Counted from the first letter of the stretch, positions 15,645-24,787 are shown. The stretch: DNA of 64,000 nucleotides from DASZIT01 sp963819695 (GCA_963819695.1 CAWFXD010000002.1:434001-498000); one strand, 5' to 3'. The notes: generated by a model from the letters alone, not told the origin. Numbers and translations are program-made.

Positions 15645-16427
15645 TCACACGAGCACGATCTGAGACTCGAAGAACGGGAGGGTGTCGGCCCGCAGCCCCA
15701 ACCTGAGCGTCTCCACCCCGATGACGTCGGCGACGGCGATGTTCCCCAGGTTCACGTTGGTTCCGACCCGGCGCACGAACTCCGCCTGCAATTCCTTGGT
15801 GGGCGCTTCGAAGAGCAGTTGGTCGACATCGACCGATCCGGACAGGATGTGCTCGAGGAGGTCCACCCGAAGCTCGCCGTCAGCCGTACACAGTCCGCTG
15901 CGTCCGCTCTCCCGGGTCTCGGTCACCACGATCTCGGCGCCGGCCCCCAGGTCTTCCTCGATACTCTCGACCCACTGCTCGGGCGAGAGGAGCTGGTTGC
16001 GCACCGGGTCCTTGAAACCGACCTCGCTGAAGACCCGAAAGCTCCCCACACAGGCCCGGATGTAGCCGGCCTTCTCGGTGTTGGTCAGCGAGATGGTGCC
16101 GTTGGAGATCTCCACCGTGTCGGCGCCCCATTGCTGGCACCACTTCACGTATCCGGCGAACGAGTTCTGGACGACGAATTTCTCGAACAGGGTGCCGCCG
16201 AAGTAGAAGCGGATCCCCATGTCGCGGAGGCAGGCGATCTTGCGGCCGAGATCGGCGGTCACCAGCGAGGTGCCCCACCCGAACTTGACCACGTCGATGT
16301 GAGTGGACGCGCTGGTCATGGCGTCCTCGAAGTAGGCGGTCGGCAGGCCGGTGTCCATGACCATGGTCAGGCCCCGGTCTCGGGGCTTCATCGTGCGGTA
16401 AGGCAGGTTGAGCAGGTCGTGAGCCAT
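15645..16427 (-). CDS. comA: Phosphosulfolactate synthase (ComA family)
   Basis: A 260-residue TIM-barrel protein of the ComA/PF02679 family, which adds sulfite to phosphoenolpyruvate to give phosphosulfolactate. Visible landmarks are GLTMVMDTGLP near residue 20, IDVVKFGWGTSLVTADLGRK near 43, FYFGGTLFEKF near 76, DTVEISNGTISL near 105, and GFKDPVRNQLLSPEQWV near 137. ATG at 16427 has a good AAAGGA ribosome-binding site. It lies 53 bp downstream of an acyltransferase/AMP-ligase fusion gene on the same strand. The later steps to coenzyme M or sulfolactate are not encoded in this window, so the end product is open. The family assignment is firm; the exact reaction in this organism is inferred. 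Confidence 0.88.
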   Translation of the reverse strand: MAHDLLNLPYRTMKPRDRGLTMVMDTGLPTAYFEDAMTSASTHIDVVKFGWGTSLVTADLGRKIACLRDMGIRFYFGGTLFEKFVVQNSFAGYVKWCQQWGADTVEISNGTISLTNTEKAGYIRACVGSFRVFSEVGFKDPVRNQLLSPEQWVESIEEDLGAGAEIVVTETRESGRSGLCTADGELRVDLLEHILSGSVDVDQLLFEAPTKELQAEFVRRVGTNVNLGNIAVADVIGVETLRLGLRADTLPFFESQIVLV

Positions 16428-16480
16428 GGTGTTTCCTTTCGTAAAGGGTGAAGAGGACGGGAATTCTGGGTAGGTGGCGG

Positions 16481-19168
16481 TCACGTTGCGACCGCCTCTC
16501 GAGGAAGGCGACGGAGATCCGCCCGGCGGACCTTGCCGGTGGGCCCGACGGGGAGGCGGGCCATGAGGATGAATTCGGCCGGCTGTTTCTGGCGCCCGAG
16601 GAACTGCTGGCAACGCGCCTCCAACCGGGCGGGGAGATCCCAGGCGTCGTCCAGCTTGCCGGCCGGGACCACGAAGGCAACCGGCTCTTCGCCGTAGACC
16701 GGGTGCGGACGCCCGACCACGGAGGCGGACATCACCCCTGGCTCCCGGAGAAGGACTTCCTCGATCTCCCGGGGGTGGATCTTCTCGCCGCTGCGATTGA
16801 TGACGTCGTCGGCCCGACCGTCGAGGTAGAGATAGCCCTCATCGTCGAAATGCCCGAGATCGCCGGTGGCCAGCCAGCCGTCGCCATCCACGGCCGGACG
16901 GGCGGGGACGGCGCCATCGGCCGTCGACCAGTATTCCTGGACGACACTGTCACCGGAGATCGCCACCATCCCGACGGCGCCGGTCGGCACCGGCTCACCG
17001 TCGGCGCCGGTCACCTGCACGGCGAGCCCGGCCGGGAGGCCGACCGATCCCGGACGGCGGGCGCCGATCGGATTGGCGGTGATCTGGCTGGCGGCCTCGG
17101 TCATCCCGTAGGTCTCGACCACCGGGATGCCGGTGCGCTGCTCGAACCGCTCGAGGGTGATGACGGCCAACGGCGCCGACGCGCTGCGGGCCAGTCGGAC
17201 GCAGGTCATGTCCGCGGTGGGGGGCGGGGTGGCCGGATCGGCGAGGATCGAGACGATCCCCGGAACGACGTTGAGCCAGGTGGCATGCTGCTCGGCCACC
17301 GTGGTCCAGTAAGTCCGGGCTGAGAACCGGCGGTCCACCACCAGGCTGGCCCCCGCCTGGATCGAGGCGAGAACCCCGACCACCAGCGCGTTGATATGGA
17401 ACAGAGGCAGCGGGCTGTAGCCGCGCTCCTCGGCGGTGAGCCCGAGGTGGATCGAGACCTGCCGGGCGGTGGCCAACAGGTTCGCCTCGGTCAGGGGGAT
17501 GGTCTTGGCCGCCCCCGTGGTCCCCGAACTGGCCATGATGAGCGCGGCCCGGCCTCCACTGGGTCGGGCTCCCCGATAGCGGGACACCAGTTGGACCGGT
17601 GCCGGCCGGCCGGTCCGCCACAGGTCGATACCGGCGATGGTCGCGGCGGCGGCGGCCTCCGGACAGTCGGTGATCAGCGCGGAGAGGCCGAGGGCGGCGA
17701 ACCGGGAGCCGTACTCCGCGGTGGTGGCGTTGGGGTCGAGGGGGGCGACGGTGACTCCGCTGGCCAGCGCACCCAGATAGGAGCTGACCATGTCCAGCGG
17801 GTCGGCCACCGCCAGCCCGACCCGGGCGTCGCCGACCGAATCGGCCACCCCCCGCCAGGCCTCGGCGGTGCGGCCCAGGTCGCCGGCGGTGAGCACCCGC
17901 CCGGTGGCACCCTCGGTGAACACCACCTGGTGCTCGTCCCGGGCCGCCCGGGCCGTGAGGAGGGAGGCCACCGTGGCCCTGACCGGCGCCAAAGCCACGG
18001 CCGGCTTCGCCGCCGACTTGCGCTGGCGGGGCCGGCCACCCAAGGGGAGGGCGAAGGGCGTCCGGCGGACCGCGTAGGCGATGGCCGTCGCCCCCACCGC
18101 GGTGAGGAGATAGGCGAAGAAGGCGATGAGGGGGCCGGGGAGCCAGGCTTCACCACCGCCGAACCCGTGGTCGGTGAGGAGCTTGAGGACGAGGGGGTGG
18201 GCCAGGTAGACGCCGAAGGAGATCTCCGATCCCACCGCCACCAGCCGCAGGCCCCGGCGCCGGCCCGAGGCCCACTTGTTGCCGATGAGGTAGATCACGA
18301 TGACCGCGGCCAGGCAGGAGGCGACCATGGCCGGCTGAAGGACGTTGGCCGCCTGGTAGTTGGCCATGATTCGGAGTTGGGCGACGTAGGCGCCGATGGC
18401 CACCACCCCGGACACGCCGGCGATGACCAGCAGCCGTCGTTGATTCCGCGCCACGAACGCCTGGATGCGGTCGTAGTGCACCGCCGCGTACGCCCCCGCC
18501 AGCACGTACATGGCATAGGTGGGGAGCAGCTCGTAGGCCCGGGTGTAGAACCAGATCATGGTGGGCGAGCTGGAATGGCTGTACTGCAGAATCGCCAGCC
18601 AGGCCAGGTTGGCCGCCGCCACCGCCGCCAGCACCGGCACGGCATGGTCGGCGGTTCGCTTCACGAACTTCCACAACAGGGGGAACACCAGGTACAGCTG
18701 CATGGTCACCAGGAGGAAGTAGAGGTGGTACTCCGCGGTGCCGGTCACCAGGTCGTAGCCGAAATGGGTCCACGACCACCCGTGGGAGGTGGGATCGCGC
18801 ACCGCCTCGTAGATCACGCTCCAGGTCAGGTACGGGATGAGCACCAGGGTGAACCGCTTCCGCCAGAACGGCCGGGCCGAGACCGGGCGCCGGATGGCGG
18901 CGTAGACGAGGACGAAGGCGGTCAGGGTGAAGAAGACCTCCCGGCCGAACTGCAGGAGCATCAGCGTCCCGTTGGCCCCGGTGGTGAGGGCGATCCCGGT
19001 GTTGCCGATGGTGTGCACCCCGATCACCGCCGCGAAGGTCAGAAGCCGCAAGATGTCGATCTGCCACAGGTGAGCGTCAGCTTGCGGCGCCGGCCGGCTC
19101 GCCTCGGGGCTTTCCGACCCGCGGGGGGCCGGGGTTTGACCCTGAATCTGGTCGAGGACGAGGGCCAT
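16481..19168 (-). CDS. Fusion: acyltransferase-3 membrane domain plus AMP-dependent acyl-CoA/acyl ligase
   Basis: An 895-residue single reading frame with two enzymes. Residues about 30-380 form an acyltransferase-3 (OafA-like) domain with roughly ten membrane helices; landmarks are DILRLLTFAAVIGVHT, FGREVFFTLTAFVLVYA and FWRKRFTLVLIPYLTW. Residues about 400-890 are an ANL-superfamily ligase: LIMASSGTTGAAKT (A3, near 541), VVETYGMTEAASQ (A5, near 685), GWLATGDLGHFDDEGYLY (A7), GRADDVINRSGEKI (A8) and the catalytic Lys in PTGKVRR (A10, near 875). The ligase would activate an acid for the membrane transferase. The next gene is a phosphosulfolactate synthase, suggesting an acylated sulfonate product, which is inference only. 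Confidence 0.88.
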   Translation of the reverse strand: MALVLDQIQGQTPAPRGSESPEASRPAPQADAHLWQIDILRLLTFAAVIGVHTIGNTGIALTTGANGTLMLLQFGREVFFTLTAFVLVYAAIRRPVSARPFWRKRFTLVLIPYLTWSVIYEAVRDPTSHGWSWTHFGYDLVTGTAEYHLYFLLVTMQLYLVFPLLWKFVKRTADHAVPVLAAVAAANLAWLAILQYSHSSSPTMIWFYTRAYELLPTYAMYVLAGAYAAVHYDRIQAFVARNQRRLLVIAGVSGVVAIGAYVAQLRIMANYQAANVLQPAMVASCLAAVIVIYLIGNKWASGRRRGLRLVAVGSEISFGVYLAHPLVLKLLTDHGFGGGEAWLPGPLIAFFAYLLTAVGATAIAYAVRRTPFALPLGGRPRQRKSAAKPAVALAPVRATVASLLTARAARDEHQVVFTEGATGRVLTAGDLGRTAEAWRGVADSVGDARVGLAVADPLDMVSSYLGALASGVTVAPLDPNATTAEYGSRFAALGLSALITDCPEAAAAATIAGIDLWRTGRPAPVQLVSRYRGARPSGGRAALIMASSGTTGAAKTIPLTEANLLATARQVSIHLGLTAEERGYSPLPLFHINALVVGVLASIQAGASLVVDRRFSARTYWTTVAEQHATWLNVVPGIVSILADPATPPPTADMTCVRLARSASAPLAVITLERFEQRTGIPVVETYGMTEAASQITANPIGARRPGSVGLPAGLAVQVTGADGEPVPTGAVGMVAISGDSVVQEYWSTADGAVPARPAVDGDGWLATGDLGHFDDEGYLYLDGRADDVINRSGEKIHPREIEEVLLREPGVMSASVVGRPHPVYGEEPVAFVVPAGKLDDAWDLPARLEARCQQFLGRQKQPAEFILMARLPVGPTGKVRRADLRRLPREAVAT

Positions 19169-19210
19169 GCGTAGTTCTTACCCACCCAGGCTGGGGGTTA
19201 GCTGAGAGCC

Positions 19211-19230
19211 GGGTAAAGATTGGGTAAAGA
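19211..19230 (-). promoter_or_regulatory. Tandem GGGTAAAGA repeats upstream of the fusion gene
   Basis: GGGTAAAGA occurs at 19211-19219 and again at 19222-19230, an exact 11-bp period, about 45 bp upstream of the fusion gene start at 19168. The spacing fits an OmpR-type regulator site; the protein that binds is unknown. Confidence 0.4.
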
Positions 19231-19313
19231 GGAGCGGGGCCAAATTGGCTGGTGAACTGCCAATTCCCTCCGGCAGCGCTTCTCCGGCGGCACCTTTCAG
19301 TGCCCCGGGGAGG

Positions 19314-19697
19314 CTACTCCGGCGGGGTCCGGCGCTCGTCCAACTCGGCGGTCAACCTCTTGGGAGCGATCATCCGGTAGCTCTCCTCGGCAATCTCGGA
19401 GATCTCGTCCCAGTCGAGGCCGGGATCGAGTCGGATCCCGACCCAACCCTTGCTTCCCACGTAGGCGGGCACGAAATAGCGATCCGGGTCGGAGGCGACC
19501 AGCATCGTCTGGTCGCCCGGGGGTGCCTTGCAGGTCATGTAGGTGCCGTCCTCGCTGGTCATCACAAAGAGCTTGTCCCGCACCCGGAAGGAGGGTGCGG
19601 AATGGCCGCCGAACGACTTCTCCGTCGCTTCGGGAAAGCCGAGGCAGATCTCCCGCAGGCGTTGGATGGGGTCGGGTCGGGGGTCAGAGGGTCTCAT
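19314..19697 (-). CDS. MmcQ/YjbR-family protein
   Basis: A 127-residue protein. The order IQRLREICLGFPEATEKSFG, FRVRDKLFVM, PPGDQTMLVASDPDRYF, YVGSKGWVGIRLD and EESYRMIAPKRLTAEL is that of the MmcQ/YjbR family, a double-wing fold implicated in DNA binding but of unsettled role. ATG at 19697 is preferred over an earlier frame opening at 19736 because the family domain begins soon after it. It is divergent from the DUF1697 gene, with 59 bp between the starts. Confidence 0.85.
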   Translation of the reverse strand: MRPSDPRPDPIQRLREICLGFPEATEKSFGGHSAPSFRVRDKLFVMTSEDGTYMTCKAPPGDQTMLVASDPDRYFVPAYVGSKGWVGIRLDPGLDWDEISEIAEESYRMIAPKRLTAELDERRTPPE

Positions 19698-19756
19698 GGG
19701 TGCGGTGCTGTGTCGATCCGCTGGGACACGGGCCAACGTCGTGGCGAATAGCGTTG

Positions 19757-20320
19757 ATGACGGAGCTCAAGGAGGAAGCCTTGCCCAGATTCGCGCTCCT
19801 GCTGCGCGGGATCAACGTCGGTGGCAACAAGCGGGTCGCCATGGCCGATCTGCGGGAGCTGCTGTCGGGACTCGGGTTCACCGACGTCGCCACCCTCCTG
19901 CAGAGCGGCAATGCGGTGTTCAGCTGCCGGCGGACCAAGCCGGAGGTGCTGGCCCGGCGCATCGAGGCTGCCATCCGGAAACAGCTCGGGCTGGAGGTTT
20001 CCTGCATCGTCCGGAGCCGGGAGGAGATGGTAGCGGTGATGGCCGCCAATCCTCTGGGCCGGGTGGCCACCGACGGCTCCAAACTGCTGTTGGTGTTCCT
20101 CTCCGAGCCGCCGGATCCGAAGCGCCTGGCCGAACACGACCCCGTCGAGTTGGCCCCCGATCAGATCCGCCTCGGCGACCGGGTGATCTACCAGTGGTGC
20201 CCGGAGGGCATCCTGGCCGCCCCCCCGGTCGGTGGGTTCGCGGAGAAACACTGGTCGGTGACCACCACCGGGCGGAACTGGAACACGGTCACCAAGCTCG
20301 TCGGGCTCCTCGACGAGTGA
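19757..20320 (+). CDS. DUF1697 domain-containing protein
   Basis: A 187-residue protein. The family signature FALLLRGINVGGNKRVAMADLRELL lies near residue 12, followed by TLLQSGNAVFSC near 44 and the C-terminal AEKHWSVTTTGRNWNTVTKL near 165. DUF1697 proteins have no established biochemical role. ATG at 19757 fits the family start. The stop at 20320 is 22 bp from the convergent kdpE-like gene. Confidence 0.88.
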   Translation: MTELKEEALPRFALLLRGINVGGNKRVAMADLRELLSGLGFTDVATLLQSGNAVFSCRRTKPEVLARRIEAAIRKQLGLEVSCIVRSREEMVAVMAANPLGRVATDGSKLLLVFLSEPPDPKRLAEHDPVELAPDQIRLGDRVIYQWCPEGILAAPPVGGFAEKHWSVTTTGRNWNTVTKLVGLLDE

Positions 20321-20342
20321 TCGCCGACCGACCGGTGCCGGG

Positions 20343-21068
20343 TCAGGGCACGAACCGATAGCCCATGCCCGGTTCGGTACGGAAGTGCCGCGGGCGGGAG
20401 GGATCGGACTCGAGCTTCCGGCGAACCCGGGCCATGAGCACCCGGAGGTACTCGGTCTCGGTGTCATATTCCGGCCCCCACACCTCGTGGAGCAGCTGCT
20501 GTTGGGAGACGAGCTTTCCCGGATTCCGCACGAGCACCTCGAGAATGTCCCATTCCTTGGGGGTGAGGTGGACGTCGGATCCCTCCCGGGTGACCTGCTT
20601 GGAAGCCAGGTCGATGATGAAGTCCTCGGTTTCCACCCGGGGATCCTCCGGGCCGGACGGCTTCCGCCGCAGCGCGGCGCGCAGCCGGGCCAGCAGTTCG
20701 TCCATCCCGAAGGGTTTGGTCACGTAGTCGTCGGCGCCGGCGTCGAGCGCCTCGACCTTGGACACGCTCTGGTGGCGAGCCGAGAGAACGATGATGGGCA
20801 CCGCGCTCCATCCCCGCAGCCCGCGCACCACCTCGACGCCGTCGATCCCTGGGAGACCCAGATCGAGGAGGATCACGTCGGGTCGGCGTTCGGCCGCCAG
20901 CCCGAAGGCGTCTTCGCCACGGCGGGCCACTGTCACCTCGTAGCCCTTGGCCTTGAGGCTGACCCCGAGGGCGCGCAGCAACGCGACGTCATCGTCGACG
21001 ATCAGAACCCGTGCACCCGGCTCGCGGTCCACCGCCACCGGAACCGACCCGGACGACGCCGGGCTCAT
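20343..21068 (-). CDS. kdpE: KdpE-like response regulator
   Basis: A 241-residue OmpR-family regulator. The receiver has VDDDVALLRAL, phospho-Asp in VILLDLGLPGIDG, LSARHQSVSKVEALDAGADDYVTKPFGMDELLARL, a segment typical of KdpE. The winged helix has HLTPKEWDILEVL and ends FRTEPGMGYRFVP, also KdpE-like. Its ATG overlaps the kdpD stop as ATGA, so the pair is translationally coupled. It normally activates the kdpFABC potassium pump operon, which is not in this window. Confidence 0.9.
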   Translation of the reverse strand: MSPASSGSVPVAVDREPGARVLIVDDDVALLRALGVSLKAKGYEVTVARRGEDAFGLAAERRPDVILLDLGLPGIDGVEVVRGLRGWSAVPIIVLSARHQSVSKVEALDAGADDYVTKPFGMDELLARLRAALRRKPSGPEDPRVETEDFIIDLASKQVTREGSDVHLTPKEWDILEVLVRNPGKLVSQQQLLHEVWGPEYDTETEYLRVLMARVRRKLESDPSRPRHFRTEPGMGYRFVP

Positions 21069-23746
21069 GGTCGGTGGTCCCTGGCGGGGGTGGCGGGATC
21101 GGCGATCGTCGGTCTTCCGGGGTCCGGATCGGTGACGGTGTCCGGCGTCGCCGGCAGGCGGACCACCATGGTGGTCCCGCCCCCCGGGGTGTCCTCCAGG
21201 TCGAGTTCCCCCCCGACGGCTTCGACGAAACCGCGGGCGACGGCCAGACCCAGCCCCACCCCTACCCGGTTTTCGGAATCGCCCGATCTCTGGAACGGGT
21301 GGAACACCAACGCGCGGGCCTCGGGTCGAATCCCCGGGCCCCGGTCGACCACCCGCAGGTCGACCCGTCCGGCCACCGCCCCGGCTTCGATCCGCAATCC
21401 GGCCCCATCCGCATGGACCAGCCCGTTGTCGACCAGGTTGGCGACCGCCCGTTCGAGGAGCACCGGGTCGGTATGCACCCGCGGGAGGTCCTCGGCGACC
21501 TCGACACTGACCCCAGTAATTCGCGGCCCGAGGCCGGCCAGCACCGAGTCGACAACATCGCCGATATCGACGTCCCGGGCGATGACGTCCATCGATCCGG
21601 TCTGCAGCCGGCTCATGTCCAGCAGGTTCTCCACCACCGCGGAGAGCCTGTCCGACTCGGTGTCGATGGTTTGCACCAGGATCCTGATCTCGCCGGGATC
21701 GAACTCCAATTGATCGGACAAGAGGCTGCTCGACGCCGCCTTGATCGAGGCCAATGGAGTTCGAAGGTCATGGCTCACCGCGGCCAGGAGCGCGGAGAGC
21801 AGGTCATTGGCCCGAGAAAGGGTGTCGGCCTCCGCGGCTTCGGCGTGCAGCCGTTGGCTGTCCAGGGCGACCGCCAGTTGCGCGGCAAAGCCGGCCAGTA
21901 TCTCCCGGTCCTCGGCGGAGAGCTGGGGCCCCCGCAGGGCCAACGTCGCCCGGAAGCTGAGCGGGAGCGCCACCGACGCGTCTTCCGGCGAACGGGGCGG
22001 GTCGGAACCCACGGCAACCACCGTCTCCCAGAGGGCCGGACCCGGATTGCGGACCGGCGCCGGGCTTGACCGGCCGGCGTCCTCCCCGTCGGCTTGCCGC
22101 CGCAAGATGGCCGCAGCATCGAGTCGAAAGGCCACCGCCAGGTCTTCCAGGAGGTCGGGCAGGGGATTGCCCTCGGGGGAGACCAGGCGGCCGGCCACCC
22201 GGGCCAACATATGGGCATCCGCGTGGGCCTGGGCGGCCGTCATCGACCGTTGGGTGGCCAGGTTCACCAGCGTGCTCACCACACCGGCGGCGACCAGAAA
22301 GATGACGAGGGCGACGACGTCCCGGGCGTTGGCGATGGTCAGGGTGTGGATCGGCTGGGTAAAGAAGTAATTGGAAAGCAGAAACCCGGCCATCGCCGCC
22401 AACACCGCCGGCCACATCCCGCCGACGACGGCCACGGCCATCACCAGGATCAGGTAGGAACTGAGGGCGGTGGAGAGTTCGATGTGGGAGCGGTTGGCCG
22501 TGAGCACCAGGGTTGCCAGGGGAAACGTCAAAACGCCGAGGAGGACCGCACCGATCTGGCGGCGGAGCGGCAACGGGGAGGCCATTATCCGGCCGACCTG
22601 CACGCGTCGCCTGGCCCGCTGACGGGCGGCGATGGCGTCGGAGTCTCCGGCGGCTCCGGAGTCCGCCTGGTCCTCGTCGGTGGCGATGACGTGGACATCG
22701 AGGGAACCGCCGGAGGCCCGGATCACCGAGTTGACCACCGAGCCCCGAACGAACTCGGTCAGCCGGCTCCGATGGGTGGCGCCCAGCACCAACTGGGTGG
22801 CGCTCTCCGCCCTCGCCACCTGGACCAGCGTGGGTGCCACCGCGGCGCCGACCACTTCGACGTACCGACCGCCCAGTTCCTCGAGCAGGGTGCGGTTCCT
22901 GATCAACCCGTCGGATCCGGAACCGGTGAGGCCGTCCTCGGAACGGATATGGACTCCGACCAGCTCGGCCTTGGTCCGCATGGCCATCCGCGCCGCCCGG
23001 CGCACCAGCACCGCGCCGCCCGGCGCCCCGCTCAAGGACACGACCACCCGTTCCTTGGTCTCCCAGGGGCCGGCGATCCCGTGGCGCTCCCGGTAGTCCT
23101 GCAGCTCTTCGTCCACCCGGTCGGCCAGCCACAGCAGGGCGAGCTCCCGGAGAGCGGTCAGATTGCCGGTACGAAAGTAATTGCCGAGGGCGGCGTCAAT
23201 TCGATCCGCCGGGTAGACATTCCCGTGGGCCAACCGTCGCTGGAGCGCCTCGGGAGCCATGTCGACCAGCTCGATCTGGTCCGCCGAACGCACGACACCA
23301 TCAGGAACCGTCTCGCGCTGGACGACCCCGGTGATCCCCTCGACGACATCGTTGAGAGACTCGAGGTGTTGCAGGTTGACGGTCGAGATCACATTGATGC
23401 CGGCATCCAGCAACTCCTCGACGTCCTGCCACCGTTTGGCGTTGCGGGATCCGGGAACATTGGTGTGGGCCAGCTCGTCGACCAGGGCGAGCTCCGGGTG
23501 GCGGGCCAGCAGCCCGTCGAGGTCGAGCTCGTCGAATGTCTGGCCCCGGTAGACGATCGGCTTGCGAGGCAGCACCTCCAGATCCCGGAGTTGGGCTTCG
23601 GTCTGCGGCCGACCGTGGGTGTCGACCCAGCCGACCACCACGTCGGTGCCGCGCTCCTTGCGCCGCCAGCCCTCGTTGAGCATGGCGAACGTCTTGCCCA
23701 CTCCGGGTGCCGCGCCCAGGTAGAGCCGGAGCTTTCCTCGTGCCAC
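21065..23746 (-). CDS. kdpD: KdpD osmosensitive K+ channel histidine kinase
   Basis: An 893-residue kinase with the full KdpD layout. The N-terminal KdpD domain (about 1-210) has a Walker A LGAAPGVGKT at 10-19 and Walker B LALVDELAHTNVPGS. A universal-stress-like domain covers about 235-355 and ends with GATHRSRLTEFVRGSV. Four membrane helices (DUF4118) cover about 390-490. A GAF-like region follows, then HisKA with AVSHDLRTPLASIKAA near 660, and the ATPase domain with NLVDNGLVHA, VDRGPGIRPEA and VGLGLAVARGFV. Start is GTG at 23746. It senses low potassium/turgor and drives KdpE. A small ORF of unknown function lies 4 nt upstream. Confidence 0.94.
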   Translation of the reverse strand: MARGKLRLYLGAAPGVGKTFAMLNEGWRRKERGTDVVVGWVDTHGRPQTEAQLRDLEVLPRKPIVYRGQTFDELDLDGLLARHPELALVDELAHTNVPGSRNAKRWQDVEELLDAGINVISTVNLQHLESLNDVVEGITGVVQRETVPDGVVRSADQIELVDMAPEALQRRLAHGNVYPADRIDAALGNYFRTGNLTALRELALLWLADRVDEELQDYRERHGIAGPWETKERVVVSLSGAPGGAVLVRRAARMAMRTKAELVGVHIRSEDGLTGSGSDGLIRNRTLLEELGGRYVEVVGAAVAPTLVQVARAESATQLVLGATHRSRLTEFVRGSVVNSVIRASGGSLDVHVIATDEDQADSGAAGDSDAIAARQRARRRVQVGRIMASPLPLRRQIGAVLLGVLTFPLATLVLTANRSHIELSTALSSYLILVMAVAVVGGMWPAVLAAMAGFLLSNYFFTQPIHTLTIANARDVVALVIFLVAAGVVSTLVNLATQRSMTAAQAHADAHMLARVAGRLVSPEGNPLPDLLEDLAVAFRLDAAAILRRQADGEDAGRSSPAPVRNPGPALWETVVAVGSDPPRSPEDASVALPLSFRATLALRGPQLSAEDREILAGFAAQLAVALDSQRLHAEAAEADTLSRANDLLSALLAAVSHDLRTPLASIKAASSSLLSDQLEFDPGEIRILVQTIDTESDRLSAVVENLLDMSRLQTGSMDVIARDVDIGDVVDSVLAGLGPRITGVSVEVAEDLPRVHTDPVLLERAVANLVDNGLVHADGAGLRIEAGAVAGRVDLRVVDRGPGIRPEARALVFHPFQRSGDSENRVGVGLGLAVARGFVEAVGGELDLEDTPGGGTTMVVRLPATPDTVTDPDPGRPTIADPATPARDHRP

Positions 23747-23750
23747 CCGT

Positions 23751-23930
23751 CTACCCGAGCCTCGTCGACGAGAGGTACTGCGGTCCGGCCGCCCACTCGA
23801 AGACGCCGCGACCGCCCCCCAGGGTCACCGGAGGGTCACCGGGAAACGATGCCTCCAGGCTCCGGACGCCGAAGAACGCGTCAAGGAGCTCGAGCGCGGC
23901 ACTGCCCCCCGGTGGGTGCACGGCGGTCAT
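23751..23930 (-). CDS. Small conserved-position protein upstream of kdpD, unknown function
   Basis: A 59-residue ORF from ATG at 23930 with a very good ribosome-binding site (GAGGAGG, 9 nt before the ATG). Its stop is 4 nt from the kdpD GTG, so it would be co-translated with kdpD. It contains ALELLDAFFGVRSLEASF and GGRGVFEWAAGP and no membrane helix, so it is not KdpF. A -10-like TAGCAT lies near 23959-23964. I recognise no family. The translation signals make it more likely real than chance. Confidence 0.5.
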   Translation of the reverse strand: MTAVHPPGGSAALELLDAFFGVRSLEASFPGDPPVTLGGGRGVFEWAAGPQYLSSTRLG

Positions 23931-24028
23931 TGGAATGTTCCTCCTCGGTTGGAATCCGATGCTAGGCCCGGTTGCGGGCGGCCAGGTAGTGGCCGGCAAC
24001 TACGATCCCCTGGCGATGGGAGGCTGAC

Positions 24029-24787
24029 ATGAGAATCGCCGTGGCCGGCGGCACCGGCACCGTCGGGAAGTACGTGGTGTTGGCGGCCGAACAGGCCGGA
24101 CACCAGGTCGTCGTGCTCAGCCGGAGGGTCGGCGTCGACGTGCAGACCGGCGACGGGCTCGACGCGGCTCTGGTCGGCGTGGACGTGGTCGTCGACGCCA
24201 TCAATGCAGAATCCATGAGCCGGTCCAAGGCGACGGCGATCTTCACGGAGACCACCCGCCGCCTGCAACGGGTCGGAGCCGCCCAGGGGGTCTCGCGGCT
24301 GGTCACCCTGTCAATCGTCGGCATCGACCGGGTCTCGTTCGGGTACTACCAGGCGAAGCTGGCCCAGGAGGCCGCCGCCGTCGAGGGCCCGCTCCCGGCC
24401 ACCATCGTGCGGGCCACTCAGTTCCACGAGTTCCCCGCCCAGGCGCTCAACCGTCTGCGCATCGGGCCCGTCGCCCTGATGCCCCAGATGAGGGTCCAGC
24501 CGATCGCCGCCCGTTCCGTCGGAGAGGTGCTGGTCAAGGTGGCCGGCGCCCCGCTCGCCGAGACCACCATCGAGGTCGCCGGTCCCGAACCGGCCGAGAT
24601 GATCGATCTGGCCCGGGCCACCGCCGCCCGTCTCGGGCACCGGATGGCGGTGGTTCCCCTCCGGGTTCCCGGCCAGGCCGGCCAGGCGATGAGGTCGGGC
24701 GCCCTGCTCCCACCGCCCGGTGCGCACCTGGTCGGACCTCGATTCGACGAATGGCTGATCGGCGAGGACCTGGACGCGGTCGGCTGA
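24029..24787 (+). CDS. NmrA/SDR-like NAD(P)-binding reductase
   Basis: A 252-residue protein with an N-terminal dinucleotide-binding motif, MRIAVAGGTGTVGKYVVLAA. The later RLVTLSIVGIDRVSFGYYQAKLAQE contains the Y-x3-K pair, and VRATQFHEFPAQ is characteristic of atypical SDR/NmrA-like NAD(P)H-binding proteins. The role could be a redox sensor or a reductase; no substrate is evident. A GGAGG-like ribosome-binding site lies 6 nt upstream of the ATG. The gene is divergent from the kdpD operon. Confidence 0.85.
   Translation: MRIAVAGGTGTVGKYVVLAAEQAGHQVVVLSRRVGVDVQTGDGLDAALVGVDVVVDAINAESMSRSKATAIFTETTRRLQRVGAAQGVSRLVTLSIVGIDRVSFGYYQAKLAQEAAAVEGPLPATIVRATQFHEFPAQALNRLRIGPVALMPQMRVQPIAARSVGEVLVKVAGAPLAETTIEVAGPEPAEMIDLARATAARLGHRMAVVPLRVPGQAGQAMRSGALLPPPGAHLVGPRFDEWLIGEDLDAVG

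Noticed and set aside
17396..19174. 592-codon plus-strand frame opposite the acyltransferase/ligase fusion
   Set aside because: Shadow frame from high GC; no motif, and the minus-strand protein has clear domains throughout.
22094..23965. 623-codon plus-strand frame opposite kdpD
   Set aside because: Low-complexity Gly/His/Gln composition without family features; kdpD is certain.
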